From: Fibrobacter sp.
Lineage (GTDB): Bacteria; Fibrobacterota; Fibrobacteria; Fibrobacterales; Fibrobacteraceae
DNA: 52,968 nucleotides
Assembly: GCA_024398845.1 (NCBI GenBank)
Contig: JAKSIM010000016.1
Coordinates: forward strand, 1 to 52,968
Reading direction: 5' to 3'
Below the pieces are notes generated by a model that was not told where the DNA came from, did not search any database, and was given only the letters and a program-made list of their open reading frames with translations. How positions within the stretch are numbered: the stretch's first letter is position 1; every line of letters starts with the position of its first letter. Below, one piece after another: positions 1-7,462 of this stretch. Both the position numbers and the translations under genes were made by a program.

Positions 1-119
1 CAGTATTTGCAAGGGTCTGAGGCAATTTTGGGTATCCAAATGACACATTAGCCGGTTCGGCAAGTTTGCAATGCCGTTAATTGCGCTGAATTGTGTGTGT
101 GAAAATTGATGGGGGAGGT

Positions 120-150
120 AAAAAAAGAAAACCCAGCATTTCTGCTGGGT
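120..150 (-). terminator. Intrinsic terminator of tRNA-Leu copy 1
   Basis: The arms ACCCAGCA and TGCTGGGT (131-150) form an 8-bp hairpin. On the minus strand it is followed by a T-rich tract (120-130). It lies 8 nt downstream of the tRNA 3' end. Confidence 0.85.
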
Positions 151-157
151 TTCTTTC

Positions 158-241
158 TGCGGTCGGACAGACTTGAACTGTCATGAGATCGCTCCCACTA
201 GCACCTCAAGCTAGCGTGTCTACCAATTCCACCACGACCGC
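158..241 (-). tRNA. tRNA-Leu (anticodon GAG), copy 1
   Basis: The minus strand folds as a class II tRNA. It has acceptor arms GCGGTCG/CGACCGC, discriminator A, a long variable arm, and an anticodon stem CUAGC/GCUAG with loop UUGAGGU, giving anticodon GAG for CUC/CUU codons. CCA is not encoded. It is identical over all 84 nt to the copy at 1868-1951. Copy 1 has its own promoter and terminator, so it is probably a monocistronic gene placed behind murD. Confidence 0.97.
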
Positions 242-262
242 GTAGTCCTTAATGGAACGGCT

Positions 263-293
263 CAAATTTAGATTAAAGTGAACCGTTTGTAAA
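263..293 (-). promoter_or_regulatory. Promoter of tRNA-Leu copy 1
   Basis: On the minus strand TTTACA is separated by exactly 17 nt from TAAATTTG, which fits both the sigma-70 -10 region and the Bacteroidetes TAnnTTTG motif. The predicted start is about 15 nt before the tRNA. The promoter sits in the 104-nt gap after murD. Confidence 0.7.
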
Positions 294-345
294 GGGGAAA
301 TGAGGAATTTTCTTAAAAAAAATCCTTTTTTCCTGGAAAAAACGC

Positions 346-1704
346 TTATACCTCGCTGACCAGCTTGTCGAACACCTGCCCGCGGACCTTGTAGTTCTTG
401 AAAAGTCCGAAGCTTGCGCAGGCGGGGCTCATGATGACGGTTCCGCCCTGGCCGATTTTCAGGCTGTCCACGAACGCCTCTTCCAGCGTGGGGAAGATGC
501 TCGCGGGGATTCCTGCACCGTTTTCGCCAGCGCTTTCAAGACCCACTTGCTTGAGCGATTCGAGCATGCGTTCGGCGGTGGCGCCTATGAGGGCGATTCG
601 CTTAAGGTTCGGACGTTCGTTCACGAGAATCTTCGAAAGCTCCGTGAAGTCGGCGTTCTTCTCGGAGCCGCCGAGGATGAGCGCGAACGGGCGCTTCATG
701 CTGCCGGTGGCCGCAATCGTTGCGTCCGGGCGCGTGGCGTAACTGTCGTTGTAGAATTCGATGCCGTTCTTTTCGCCCTTGAATTCCATGCGGAAGGGGA
801 GCGTTTCGTAGGTTTCAAGAGCCTTGAATGCGTCGGCGACTGCAATCCCGAGGGCCTTGCAGGCGAGCGTTGCCGCAGCCATGTTCTCGAGCTGGTAGAG
901 CCCGCGTACCTTGCAGTTTGCGAGGCAGAGGGAATCTGCGCCAATCGTCAAGGTGTCGCCTTCAATCATGGCGTCGCCGTTCTCGTAGCTGACGCTGTAC
1001 TTGGTACCGGCGGGGCTTTCGCTTGCAATCTTTGCAGTGGGCTCGGCATCGGCGAGGTACACGCAGGTGCCGTTACGCTTTTGCCAACGCACGAGGTTCG
1101 CCTTGGCGTCGCGGTATTCCTCGACGCTCTTGTGCCAATCCAAATGCTCGGTGGAGACGCGCAAAACGATGCTCACGTCGGGCGATACAGACAAAGTCAT
1201 CAGCTGGAAGCTGGAAAGTTCCAGGATGCTGATGCGGTCGGGTGTCTCGTCTTCCAGGAGGTCCAAGGCAGGCACGCCGAAGTTTCCGCCAATGGCATTC
1301 TTCTTGCCGCACTTATCAAGAATGTGGCTCACCATGCTCACGGTGCTTCCCTTGCCGAGTGTTCCCGTGACGCCAACGACTTTTGTAGATTTAGTTTGTT
1401 CTAAAAACACCTGAATCTGGCTTGTCATCATGCCACCGTTCATCTGGAACTTGAACAGGTCCTGGCTCATCGGGTACACGCCTGCCGAACGCACTACGGT
1501 CACGCAGTCCTTGAGCCCGTCGAGGTAACCTTCTCCGCTGAACGTCTTCACGTTCACGCCGGCAGGCACTTCCGGAAGCGAAACCGGGTTCTTGTCCATC
1601 ACGACAATTTCCTTGACGCCTTCGCGGAACAGATAACGTAACGTACTCTGGCCTTCGACGCCAAAGCCTAAAATACCAACGGGGGAGACGAGATTGTTGT
1701 TCAT
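346..1704 (-). CDS. murD: UDP-N-acetylmuramoyl-L-alanine:D-glutamate ligase, divergent MurD
   Basis: MurD adds D-glutamate to UDP-MurNAc-L-Ala in the cytoplasm during peptidoglycan precursor synthesis. The 452-aa length is normal for MurD. An N-terminal Rossmann-type motif (GILGFGVEG, about 10-18) is followed by the ATP loop GTLGKGST (114-121), ELSSFQL (162-168) and the lysine normally carbamylated, in DAKAN (K201). Several family signatures are altered: the loop is of the FolC-like GxxGKGS type, GLYQLEN replaces the usual GxHNxxN, LPFRME replaces LPHRxE, and NDSYAT (319-324) replaces NDSKAT. Function as a Mur ligase is clear. Assignment to MurD rather than another D-Glu-adding relative rests on ELSSFQL and overall order. 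The start ATG has only a weak AAAGG ribosome-binding site. No other mur genes are adjacent. Confidence 0.9.
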   Translation of the reverse strand: MNNNLVSPVGILGFGVEGQSTLRYLFREGVKEIVVMDKNPVSLPEVPAGVNVKTFSGEGYLDGLKDCVTVVRSAGVYPMSQDLFKFQMNGGMMTSQIQVFLEQTKSTKVVGVTGTLGKGSTVSMVSHILDKCGKKNAIGGNFGVPALDLLEDETPDRISILELSSFQLMTLSVSPDVSIVLRVSTEHLDWHKSVEEYRDAKANLVRWQKRNGTCVYLADAEPTAKIASESPAGTKYSVSYENGDAMIEGDTLTIGADSLCLANCKVRGLYQLENMAAATLACKALGIAVADAFKALETYETLPFRMEFKGEKNGIEFYNDSYATRPDATIAATGSMKRPFALILGGSEKNADFTELSKILVNERPNLKRIALIGATAERMLESLKQVGLESAGENGAGIPASIFPTLEEAFVDSLKIGQGGTVIMSPACASFGLFKNYKVRGQVFDKLVSEV

Positions 1705-1830
1705 AAAAAAGCCTTTGTTTTGCGCAGTTCATACACGCTATTTTGCACGGCACCGCCCTGCAATGTGCTTGGCCTGCAACCGCAATTTTTTGCTTAAAAT
1801 TTAGCAACCGAAATAGCGGAATGCATGCCT

Positions 1831-1860
1831 AAATAAAAAAGCCCCGGCGTAAGCCTGGGC
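1831..1860 (-). terminator. Intrinsic terminator after secG-tRNA-Leu
   Basis: GCCC-C-GGC-GTAA-GCC-T-GGGC (1841-1860) forms a hairpin. On the minus strand it is followed by TTTTTTATTT. It lies 7 nt past the tRNA-Leu 3' end and ends the tpiA-secG-tRNA unit. Confidence 0.85.
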
Positions 1861-1867
1861 TTTCTAA

Positions 1868-1951
1868 TGCGGTCGGACAGACTTGAACTGTCATGAGATC
1901 GCTCCCACTAGCACCTCAAGCTAGCGTGTCTACCAATTCCACCACGACCGC
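1868..1951 (-). tRNA. tRNA-Leu (anticodon GAG), copy 2
   Basis: This is an exact 84-nt duplicate of the tRNA at 158-241, with the same GAG anticodon, long variable arm and no encoded CCA. It begins only 31 nt after the secG stop codon, with no room for a promoter, so it is probably processed from the tpiA-secG transcript. A tRNA-Leu(GAG) directly behind secG is also the arrangement in E. coli (leuU), as I recall it. Confidence 0.97.
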
Positions 1952-1982
1952 AGGTCGGCGAACCCAAAGGCTCGCTTAAACC

Positions 1983-2420
1983 TTACTTGGCTTCTGCAGG
2001 GGCCGGAACCTCGGCTGCCGGTGCGGCCGGAGCTTCAGCGGCCGGAGCGGCCTCAGCGGCGGGGGCTGCGTCAACAGCAGGGGCGTTGAAAGCACCCGGG
2101 AGAACCGGGACTTCGGCCGGAGCCTGTTGGGCGGCATTTTCGCGGGTTGCCTTCTGCATAGCGGATTCTTCAACGGCCTGGTCCTGCTTTGCGGTAATGA
2201 GACCGAGGGCAAAGACCACGATGAAGAACACCACAGCCACGCCACGAGTCAACTTCTGGATGAAGGTCGCTGCGCCAGCGGTAGAGAATGCGGATTGAGA
2301 CGTCATTCCACCGAGACCTGCAAGGCCGCCCATCTTATCGTTCTGCACGAGGACGAGGAGCATGAGGAACAAGCAGAGGAAAACGTGGACAACGATTAAG
2401 ACCCAAAAAAGAGTTGCCAT
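1983..2420 (-). CDS. secG: Preprotein translocase subunit SecG
   Basis: SecG is the small integral-membrane subunit of SecYEG that assists preprotein translocation. The 145-aa product has a hydrophobic segment at about 3-24, the SecG-type cytoplasmic loop (LVQNDKMGGLAGLGG, about 24-38, then a small-residue stretch with FSTAGAATF) and a second membrane segment at about 61-76. The last 55 residues are an Ala/Pro/Glu-rich tail, longer than in minimal SecG proteins but common in the family. An AAAAGGA ribosome-binding site precedes the ATG. The gene starts 37 nt after the tpiA stop, so the two are very likely co-transcribed; tpiA-secG linkage is common in bacteria. Confidence 0.93.
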   Translation of the reverse strand: MATLFWVLIVVHVFLCLFLMLLVLVQNDKMGGLAGLGGMTSQSAFSTAGAATFIQKLTRGVAVVFFIVVFALGLITAKQDQAVEESAMQKATRENAAQQAPAEVPVLPGAFNAPAVDAAPAAEAAPAAEAPAAPAAEVPAPAEAK

Positions 2421-2457
2421 GTGACGATCCTTTTATAGTTGAAATTTAACAGCCGAA

Positions 2458-3219
2458 TTACTTGGCTTCGGCAGCGGCGATGATTTCCATGAAGGTGTTG
2501 GCCTTGAGACCTGCACCACCAATCAAACCACCGTCAATGTCCTTCTGGGCGAGGAGGCCTGCTGCGTTGGCACCCTTCATGGAGCCACCGTACTGGATGC
2601 GCATGCCTTCGGCAACTTCAGCACCGTAGATTTCAGCGACAACGGAGCGAACGTATGCTTGAGTATCCTGAGCCTGTTCGTCGGTAGCGGTCACGCCGGT
2701 ACCAATAGCCCAAACCGGTTCGTAAGCGAGAACGCACTTGGCGGCGTCAGCAGCGGAAACGTCCTTGAAAGCGCCCTTGACCTGGAGGCCGAGAACTTCC
2801 TTGAGGATGCCGCCGTTGCGCTGGTCGAGAGTTTCGCCAATGCAGATAATCGGCTTCAGACCGGCTTCGAGGGTCTTCTTGACCTTGAGGTTCACGGTTT
2901 CTTCGGTTTCGTGGAAGTACTGGCGCTGTTCGGAATGGCCGATGATCACGTATTCGGCACCGATTTCCTTGACCATGTCAATGGAAACCTTACCGGTGAA
3001 TGCGCCCTGGTCCTTCCAGTGGATGTCCTGGATAGCGAGCTTCACATTGGTGCCCTTCACGACGTCTGCAACCTTGGCAGCGGCGAGGTAGGTCGGAGCA
3101 ATGACCACTTCGGTCTTCTTCACGTCCTTGACGGCTTCAACGATATCCTTAGCGAGCTGAATGCTTTCGCTAACGGTCTTGTTCATCTTCCAGTTACCAG
3201 CAATAATATACTGACGCAT
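2458..3219 (-). CDS. tpiA: Triosephosphate isomerase
   Basis: TpiA interconverts dihydroxyacetone phosphate and glyceraldehyde-3-phosphate in glycolysis. The 253-aa length is standard. All catalytic positions are visible: the lysine in AGNWKMNKT (about residue 12), the histidine in IIGHSEQR (about 94) and the glutamate in AYEPVWAIGTG, followed by loop 6 and the phosphate-binding YGGSMKGAN and GGLIGGAGLK. The start at 3219 is chosen because AAGGAG lies 7 nt upstream and the protein then begins MRQYIIAGNWK. A 20-codon upstream extension has no ribosome-binding site. It heads the tpiA-secG-tRNA-Leu unit; a TATATTT -10-like box lies about 45 nt upstream, just past the terminator of the preceding gene. 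Confidence 0.97.
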   Translation of the reverse strand: MRQYIIAGNWKMNKTVSESIQLAKDIVEAVKDVKKTEVVIAPTYLAAAKVADVVKGTNVKLAIQDIHWKDQGAFTGKVSIDMVKEIGAEYVIIGHSEQRQYFHETEETVNLKVKKTLEAGLKPIICIGETLDQRNGGILKEVLGLQVKGAFKDVSAADAAKCVLAYEPVWAIGTGVTATDEQAQDTQAYVRSVVAEIYGAEVAEGMRIQYGGSMKGANAAGLLAQKDIDGGLIGGAGLKANTFMEIIAAAEAK

Positions 3220-3276
3220 ATTTAACTCCTTGAGAGGTTTAAAATTTAACGGGCGTAAATATAGAAAAAAACGACA

Positions 3277-3310
3277 CAAAAAAAAGCCACCTTTTTAAAG
3301 GCGGCCTTTT
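3277..3310 (-). terminator. Intrinsic terminator of the BamE-like lipoprotein gene
   Basis: On the minus strand AAAGGCCGCC pairs with GGTGGCTTTT, with two G-U pairs, and runs into T8. On the plus strand the same stem has two A-C mismatches, so it is directional. It separates the lipoprotein gene from tpiA. Confidence 0.8.
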
Positions 3311-3330
3311 AAACTAGGCTAAATCGGCAA

Positions 3331-3777
3331 CTAGTTGTTGTAGTTGCTGGAACGGCTGCTGGTCGGAGCCGGAGAACCACCATAACGGTCGCCTTCAATC
3401 TTGTCGAGAATCCATTCGCCTTCGTAGCCCTTCAAGCGAGCCTGGTCGGGGTGCTTCCAAATGAGGCGGGTGATGAGCTTGCCTTCGATGGTGTAGTATT
3501 CCCAAACGCTGCTTGTTTCGGTGGAGGTTTCGTGGTCGGGAGGTCCCCAAAGCAGGTTCACCATGTCGTTGGTCATGCCTTCTTCAATGTAACCCTGTTT
3601 GAACACGTCCTTGAGGCGTTTGTCAATGCCCATGCTTTCTTTAACGACGAAATATTCGCGTTCGTATTCCTTTTGACCTTCGCCACGTTCAATAAGAATG
3701 GGCGAAGAATAACGGTTTGCGCATCCCCAAAGCAGCAATGCGCTGGCGGCGAGCAAACACAGATGAGAGATTTTCAT
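3331..3777 (-). CDS. BamE/SmpA-like outer-membrane lipoprotein
   Basis: The 148-aa product begins with a lipoprotein signal: a short basic start, a hydrophobic LLAASALLL core and the lipobox-like LLWGC, with Cys at about residue 19. The mature part contains GYIEEGMTNDMVNLLWGPPD followed by a W-E-Y-Y strand, which matches the pattern of the SmpA/OmlA/BamE fold (G-M-T...V...L-G-x-P). BamE is an accessory of the beta-barrel assembly machine; here the family fold is likely but the exact role is inferred. The C-terminal end is Ser/Asn rich. The start is fixed by AAGGAG 8 nt upstream. A 15-codon longer reading frame lacks this. It is transcribed alone and ends in the terminator at 3277-3310. Confidence 0.75.
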   Translation of the reverse strand: MKISHLCLLAASALLLWGCANRYSSPILIERGEGQKEYEREYFVVKESMGIDKRLKDVFKQGYIEEGMTNDMVNLLWGPPDHETSTETSSVWEYYTIEGKLITRLIWKHPDQARLKGYEGEWILDKIEGDRYGGSPAPTSSRSSNYNN

Positions 3778-3879
3778 GGTGTCTCCTTGAAATTTGATGA
3801 CCACAAAATAAGAATTTATCATGCAAGTGGAATAATATTTTTTAGATTTTACACTGAAATGAAGCTAATGGGTCGTTCA

Positions 3880-4842
3880 ATGAAGAAAATTTTACTTGGC
3901 GTGCTGTGTACTGCCTCGTTATCTGTGGCGGACGGCTTTGACCAGGGGGCTAAGAACGGCTTGCGTTACGGTCCGAACCTTTCCGTTGGGATTATGGGAA
4001 ATACCCCAATTGTTTGGGGGCAGTGGTTGCCTCAGCTTGTGGGCGACGCTCACTATACCTGGTTAGAACCCATTGGTGATTTGAATTATGGCTCCAATCT
4101 TGAAAATAATCCAACATACTTAAGAATGGATTTTTCAATTGATGCTTCGCCCTTCTATTGCGGTTACCTCGCTGGTCTTGGATTTCGTCCGTTTAAAACG
4201 AATCCACAGTTTGAGGTCAATTTTACATATGAAAGCTACCTGTACATGATGTCGAACCTAGAAATGGTGACTGCCGACGTACAGGGCGAAGGCCGTATTG
4301 CCGAGACTTGGAATGCGGACTATGTCGTTGATAACGTATGGATGGACGACTCAGGCGACTGGGACTACGTTCAGATGTTCGATATGTCCGTTAGTTTGGA
4401 GTATGCGTTTACGGGACGCTCGGTCGTGGGCGTTTCATTGCATTATATTCTGTCGGATATCATTACTGATTTTGATGGCAAGAGTTACGACTACAAGCGC
4501 AACATCCCTGTATTCAGTCGCGATTTCTTGGTGGAATTCAATACCTATGGGCGTTTTATTTTCAACAAAAATTGGGCCTGTGTTTTTGAATCCGTTTATT
4601 ATCGTACGGGGTACCTCCGTCATGGCAGTACCGTTGAAAAGGAATCTCTTGGGTACGGCTTGGTCAAGGCGGGGCCGCATTTTTCCTGGAAGGATGGACT
4701 TCACAACGTGACGTTTGAGCTAGGCGCCTGGAAGCGCTATAGGGACCGCTTTTACGACGGATCACTCGCGCAGGAGTTCTTGGTTCAGCTTGAGTATCAG
4801 GGGTATTTCTCTCTTCCCACTCACAGGAACCTTGCGGAATAA
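3880..4842 (+). CDS. Putative outer-membrane beta-barrel protein, family not recognised
   Basis: The 320-aa product starts with a signal peptide (MKKILLGVLCTASLSVADG, cleavage probably after SVA). The rest is rich in aromatic residues and alternating polar/hydrophobic strands, with repeated Tyr/Trp girdles such as FLVEFNTYGRFIF and FELGAWKRY, which suggests a beta-barrel of about 10-14 strands. The last residues (NLAE) do not end in the Phe typical of BamA substrates; the last strand (LVQLEYQGYF) lies slightly earlier. In-frame ATGs at 3859 and 3868 are possible starts; none has a clear ribosome-binding site, and 3880 is chosen because it gives a compact signal peptide. Its last 81 nt overlap the convergent gene at 4762-5529. 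No specific function can be assigned. Confidence 0.65.
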   Translation: MKKILLGVLCTASLSVADGFDQGAKNGLRYGPNLSVGIMGNTPIVWGQWLPQLVGDAHYTWLEPIGDLNYGSNLENNPTYLRMDFSIDASPFYCGYLAGLGFRPFKTNPQFEVNFTYESYLYMMSNLEMVTADVQGEGRIAETWNADYVVDNVWMDDSGDWDYVQMFDMSVSLEYAFTGRSVVGVSLHYILSDIITDFDGKSYDYKRNIPVFSRDFLVEFNTYGRFIFNKNWACVFESVYYRTGYLRHGSTVEKESLGYGLVKAGPHFSWKDGLHNVTFELGAWKRYRDRFYDGSLAQEFLVQLEYQGYFSLPTHRNLAE

Positions 4843-5529
4843 TACTGGCGTTTTGATGGGGTTCGGTTTGGCCTTCTCTAACAGAGGATCCTTCAGCTGC
4901 TTTACAATGGGGTAGGCGGAACGGACCCAAAGATTTCCGCTATATTTTTCACTAATCAGGGTGACTAGCGTTGGCAGTTGGACTCCAGAAAAGTCCTTCC
5001 ACGCTCCAATGTTGAATGTGCGGGTCTCTTTGCGGGCTCCGCGCATAGTGACATTTTGTGGCTTTGGTAGAGAATCGACGACCATGGACCACCACATGTT
5101 TGAAAATGCAGTAGAAAAAACGTTTGGTCTGGGGTTGATGGAGTCTTGGCAGAGAAAGTGGCCGTTTGCCAAGAGTTCCAGGTCGTCCAGCTTGAGCGGC
5201 GTATTGCCGATGGTTTCTCGCAAATGGTGGAGTCCGAGCTGGCGCTTGACCCTGGGGGACTTGTATTCTACGTAGCGGTATTCACCGGCTGTAACGTAGG
5301 TAAGCGACTTGTGGTTGGGGAAGTTCACAAAGAAACTGTCCAGCGCTTCTGGATGGTGGCGCCATTCAATATCAAGGCTGGTGCGACTGTTTTGGATGTT
5401 TATGAATCGCCCCTCGATGTTCACGATCATGGCGGAATCTAGCATGAACTTTGGACAGAGGTTCTGCGCATAGGCGCAGCATAGGCCAGCGACAAAGAAC
5501 ATGGTGGATAAGCGCTTGATTTTTAACAT
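4762..5529 (-). CDS. Exported protein, possibly LolA-like
   Basis: The 255-aa product begins MLKIKRLSTMFFVAGLC with signal cleavage near AYAQ (about residue 22). The mature part has short beta-strands resembling a LolA/LolB-type half-barrel: INIQNSRTSLDIEW, FVNFPNHKSLTYV, then a YRYVEYKSP strand. This resemblance is weak and by eye only. Two cysteines remain near the start of the mature protein and in GHFLCQD. The start at 5529 lacks a strong ribosome-binding site. The 3' end overlaps the convergent barrel gene by 81 nt, an unusual arrangement that would produce complementary mRNA tails. Upstream is a 16-bp tandem repeat and the recA terminator. Confidence 0.6.
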   Translation of the reverse strand: MLKIKRLSTMFFVAGLCCAYAQNLCPKFMLDSAMIVNIEGRFINIQNSRTSLDIEWRHHPEALDSFFVNFPNHKSLTYVTAGEYRYVEYKSPRVKRQLGLHHLRETIGNTPLKLDDLELLANGHFLCQDSINPRPNVFSTAFSNMWWSMVVDSLPKPQNVTMRGARKETRTFNIGAWKDFSGVQLPTLVTLISEKYSGNLWVRSAYPIVKQLKDPLLEKAKPNPIKTPVLFRKVPVSGKREIPLILKLNQELLRE

Positions 5530-5546
5530 AACGACGCTTAAGATAA

Positions 5547-5578
5547 TAAAATAAACGGAATCTAAATTAAACGGAATC
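5547..5578 (-). repeat. Two 16-bp direct repeats upstream of the LolA-like gene
   Basis: On the minus strand GATTCCGTTTAATTTA is followed immediately by GATTCCGTTTATTTTA, with one mismatch. The pair lies 18-49 nt before the start at 5529, in the only space available for that gene's promoter. It may be a regulatory duplication or simple slippage. Confidence 0.6.
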
Positions 5579-5579
5579 A

Positions 5580-5627
5580 GAAAAACCCCAACCGCACCCA
5601 ATGGCTGAAAGGCGAGGCTGGGGTTTT
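5580..5627 (-). terminator. Intrinsic terminator of recA
   Basis: On the minus strand AAAACCCCAGCC (5616-5627) pairs with GGTTGGGGTTTT (5582-5593), with one G-U pair, and ends in a T-rich run. It lies about 50 nt past the recA stop. Confidence 0.75.
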
Positions 5628-5632
5628 GACTC

Positions 5633-5656
5633 AAGGGCACTTTTTGAGGTGCCCTT
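5633..5656. other. Perfect 8-bp hairpin between recA and its terminator
   Basis: AAGGGCAC and GTGCCCTT are perfect arms around an 8-nt loop. Neither strand has a T-tract, so it is not itself a canonical terminator. It may protect the recA mRNA 3' end. Confidence 0.6.
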
Positions 5657-5673
5657 TAGGAAGAAATTTTCAA

Positions 5674-6771
5674 TTAGGCTTCTTCGGCCATGGGGGCGCC
5701 GTCCATGTCGTCGCCGACTTCGACAGCTTCGTTTTCGCCAAGCTTGAAGAGCTCCACGTCCTTCATGCTTTCGCGAATCTTCTGTTCGATTTCGGCGCAG
5801 AGTTCCGGATTGTCCTTGAGGAACAGGCGGGTGTTTTCGCGACCCTGGCCAATGCGTTCGTTGTTGTAGCTGAACCAGGATCCGCTCTTCTGGATGATGT
5901 CCATTTCGGAGGCGAGGTCGAGGATGGATGCTTCGCGGGAAATGCCGCAACCGTAGAGAATGTCAAATTCGCACTGTGTGAACGGAGCTGCGACCTTGTT
6001 CTTCACGACCTTGACGCGGGTGCGGTTGCCGATGACTTCTTCGCCGTCCTTGATGGCTGCATTGCGACGGATGTCGATGCGCTGTGTGGCGTAGAACTTC
6101 AGGGCGTTACCACCGGTGGTGGTTTCGGGGTTCCCGAACATGACGCCAATCTTCATACGGAGCTGGTTAATGAAGAGCATGCAGGTGTTGGACTTGGAGA
6201 GAATGCCGGTGAGCTTGCGAAGAGCTTGGCTCATGAGGCGAGCCTGGAGACCGACGTGGTTGTCGCCCATTTCGCCGTTGATTTCGGCCTGCGGAACGAG
6301 GGCTGCCACGGAGTCGATGACGATAATGTCGATTGCGCCGGAGCGGACGAGGGTTTCTGCAATGTCGAGAGCCTGTTCGCCGGTATCCGGCTGGGAAACG
6401 AGGAGGGATTCGATGTCGACTCCCAGTTTGCGGGCGTAGACTGCGTCGAATGCGTGTTCTGCGTCGATGAAAGCGGCGACGCCACCGAGTTTTTGTGCTT
6501 CGGCAATAGCGTGCAGGGTGAGTGTCGTTTTACCGGAAGATTCAGGTCCGTAAATTTCAATGATACGACCGCGGGGGAAACCTCCAACACCGAGCGCCAT
6601 GTCAAGCTGGATACAGCCGGTCGGGATGACGGGAATTTCTTCTACGGGCTGTTGGCCCAGAGCCATAATAGAACCTTTACCATAATTCTTTTCGATTTGG
6701 GCGATGGCTGCTTCGACGGCCTTGGCTTTGTCTGCGGAAAGGTTGCTAGTGGGTGTTGTTTTCTTTGCCAT
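5674..6771 (-). CDS. recA: Recombinase RecA
   Basis: RecA catalyses ATP-dependent homologous pairing and strand exchange and triggers LexA self-cleavage in the SOS response. The 365-aa product has the Walker A motif GPESSGKTT (75-83), a Walker B strand ending VIDSVAAL, and the DNA-binding L2 region with [15 protein letters not shown]. The C-terminal end is acidic ([12 protein letters not shown]), as usual. MAKKTTP is taken as the start because GGAG lies 6 nt upstream; 13 extra codons upstream are not needed. The gene follows cinA by 40 nt, a common pairing, and has its own promoter and a LexA-like box inside the 3' end of cinA, so it is probably both co-transcribed and independently SOS-regulated. 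Confidence 0.98.
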   Translation of the reverse strand: MAKKTTPTSNLSADKAKAVEAAIAQIEKNYGKGSIMALGQQPVEEIPVIPTGCIQLDMALGVGGFPRGRIIEIYGPESSGKTTLTLHAIAEAQKLGGVAAFIDAEHAFDAVYARKLGVDIESLLVSQPDTGEQALDIAETLVRSGAIDIIVIDSVAALVPQAEINGEMGDNHVGLQARLMSQALRKLTGILSKSNTCMLFINQLRMKIGVMFGNPETTTGGNALKFYATQRIDIRRNAAIKDGEEVIGNRTRVKVVKNKVAAPFTQCEFDILYGCGISREASILDLASEMDIIQKSGSWFSYNNERIGQGRENTRLFLKDNPELCAEIEQKIRESMKDVELFKLGENEAVEVGDDMDGAPMAEEA

Positions 6772-6801
6772 TTTTGACTCCATTGTGTCTTGTTTTCGAT
6801 T

Positions 6802-6830
6802 AATATACAAATTAGTGTTCGTTTGTGCAA
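6802..6830 (-). promoter_or_regulatory. recA promoter inside the cinA 3' end
   Basis: On the minus strand TTGCAC (6825-6830) is separated by exactly 17 nt from TATATT (6802-6807). The predicted start is near 6795, leaving a 5' leader of about 24 nt before the recA ATG. The -35 hexamer lies within the last codons of cinA and overlaps the LexA-like box. Confidence 0.8.
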
Positions 6831-7339
6831 GTGCTTTTTTGGTTATTTATCAAAAAAAGTAACCTGCTCAATACCTTATAGACGGCTTTTTCACGGATTT
6901 CGTGCCTGTTTCCGTCAAAAATTTCGTAAAAAGCCTCATTTTGCAAACTATTGCTGACAGCCATCCATACAAAACCGACCGGTTTGCCGGGTTCTGCTCC
7001 CGTAGGGCCTGCGATTCCCGAGGTGGCGACCGCCCATTCGCATTTGAACTTTTTGCGAGCCCCTTCGGTCATGGCCTTTACGGTCTGTTCGCTTACGGCG
7101 CCGTACTTCTCCAGGACTTCGTGTGGGACGTCGAGCATGGATTCCTTGATTTCGTTTTGGTAGGCGACAACGCCTCCGGAGAGGATTGCCGACGAGCCCG
7201 CTTCGTTCACGATTTCGGAAGCGATGAGCCCGCCCGTGCAAGATTCCGCCGTGGCCATCATCTCGCCCCGATCGATGAGTGCTTGCTTGATGGCGAGCAC
7301 CAGTTCGCGAGTTTGTTCTTTCAAGGTTTCATTACTCAT
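6812..7339 (-). CDS. cinA: Nicotinamide-nucleotide amidase (CinA C-terminal domain protein)
   Basis: The family (PncC/CinA-C) hydrolyses NMN to nicotinate mononucleotide and ammonia in pyridine nucleotide salvage. The 175-aa protein is only the C-terminal amidase domain of CinA and lacks the N-terminal MoaB-like part. Signature segments are [15 protein letters not shown] (about 29-43), [12 protein letters not shown] and [10 protein letters not shown]. The start at 7339 (MSNETLK) is preferred over the ATG at 7345. On the minus strand TTGACA-N16-TATAGG ends 7 nt before this ATG, so the mRNA may be leaderless; alternatively AGG 7 nt upstream acts as a weak ribosome-binding site. cinA-recA order is widespread, and the recA control region overlaps the last codons. 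Confidence 0.93.
   Translation of the reverse strand: MSNETLKEQTRELVLAIKQALIDRGEMMATAESCTGGLIASEIVNEAGSSAILSGGVVAYQNEIKESMLDVPHEVLEKYGAVSEQTVKAMTEGARKKFKCEWAVATSGIAGPTGAEPGKPVGFVWMAVSNSLQNEAFYEIFDGNRHEIREKAVYKVLSRLLFLINNQKSTCTNEH
6816..6829. promoter_or_regulatory. Candidate LexA (SOS) box at recA
   Basis: The plus strand reads TGTTCGTTTGTGCA. The motif I recall for Fibrobacter succinogenes LexA is TGCNCN4GTGCA; this site matches all specified bases but one (T for C at position 3). It covers the recA -35 hexamer, the place expected for repression. The assignment is by motif only; no lexA gene is in the window. Confidence 0.6.
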
Positions 7340-7368
7340 TTGCATGCCTATAATTTAAAAACAATTTA

Positions 7369-7383
7369 TGTCAAAAAGTGACA
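7369..7383. promoter_or_regulatory. Inverted repeat TGTCA-N5-TGACA in the divergent cinA / DUF5683 region
   Basis: The site has perfect 5-nt arms around AAAAG. It overlaps the TTGACA hexamer of the proposed cinA promoter and lies 80 nt before the divergent gene at 7463. It may be an operator; no regulator is identifiable here. Confidence 0.4.
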
Positions 7384-7462
7384 ATTTTAAAATTTTGGGT
7401 CACTTGGCGAAAAAAATAGGTAAGTTTTTTTTCTTTTTCTCATTATTTCTATATTTAAGTCG

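Noticed and set aside
3220..3279. Upstream in-frame start for tpiA
   Set aside because: The 20 extra codons lack a ribosome-binding site and overlap the leader that carries AAGGAG for the normal start.
3451..3858. N-terminal extension of the barrel gene
   Set aside because: The extension is antisense to the BamE-like lipoprotein gene and would bury the signal peptide that starts at 3880.
5626..6777. 383-codon open frame on the plus strand
   Set aside because: It is antisense to recA and has no features of its own.
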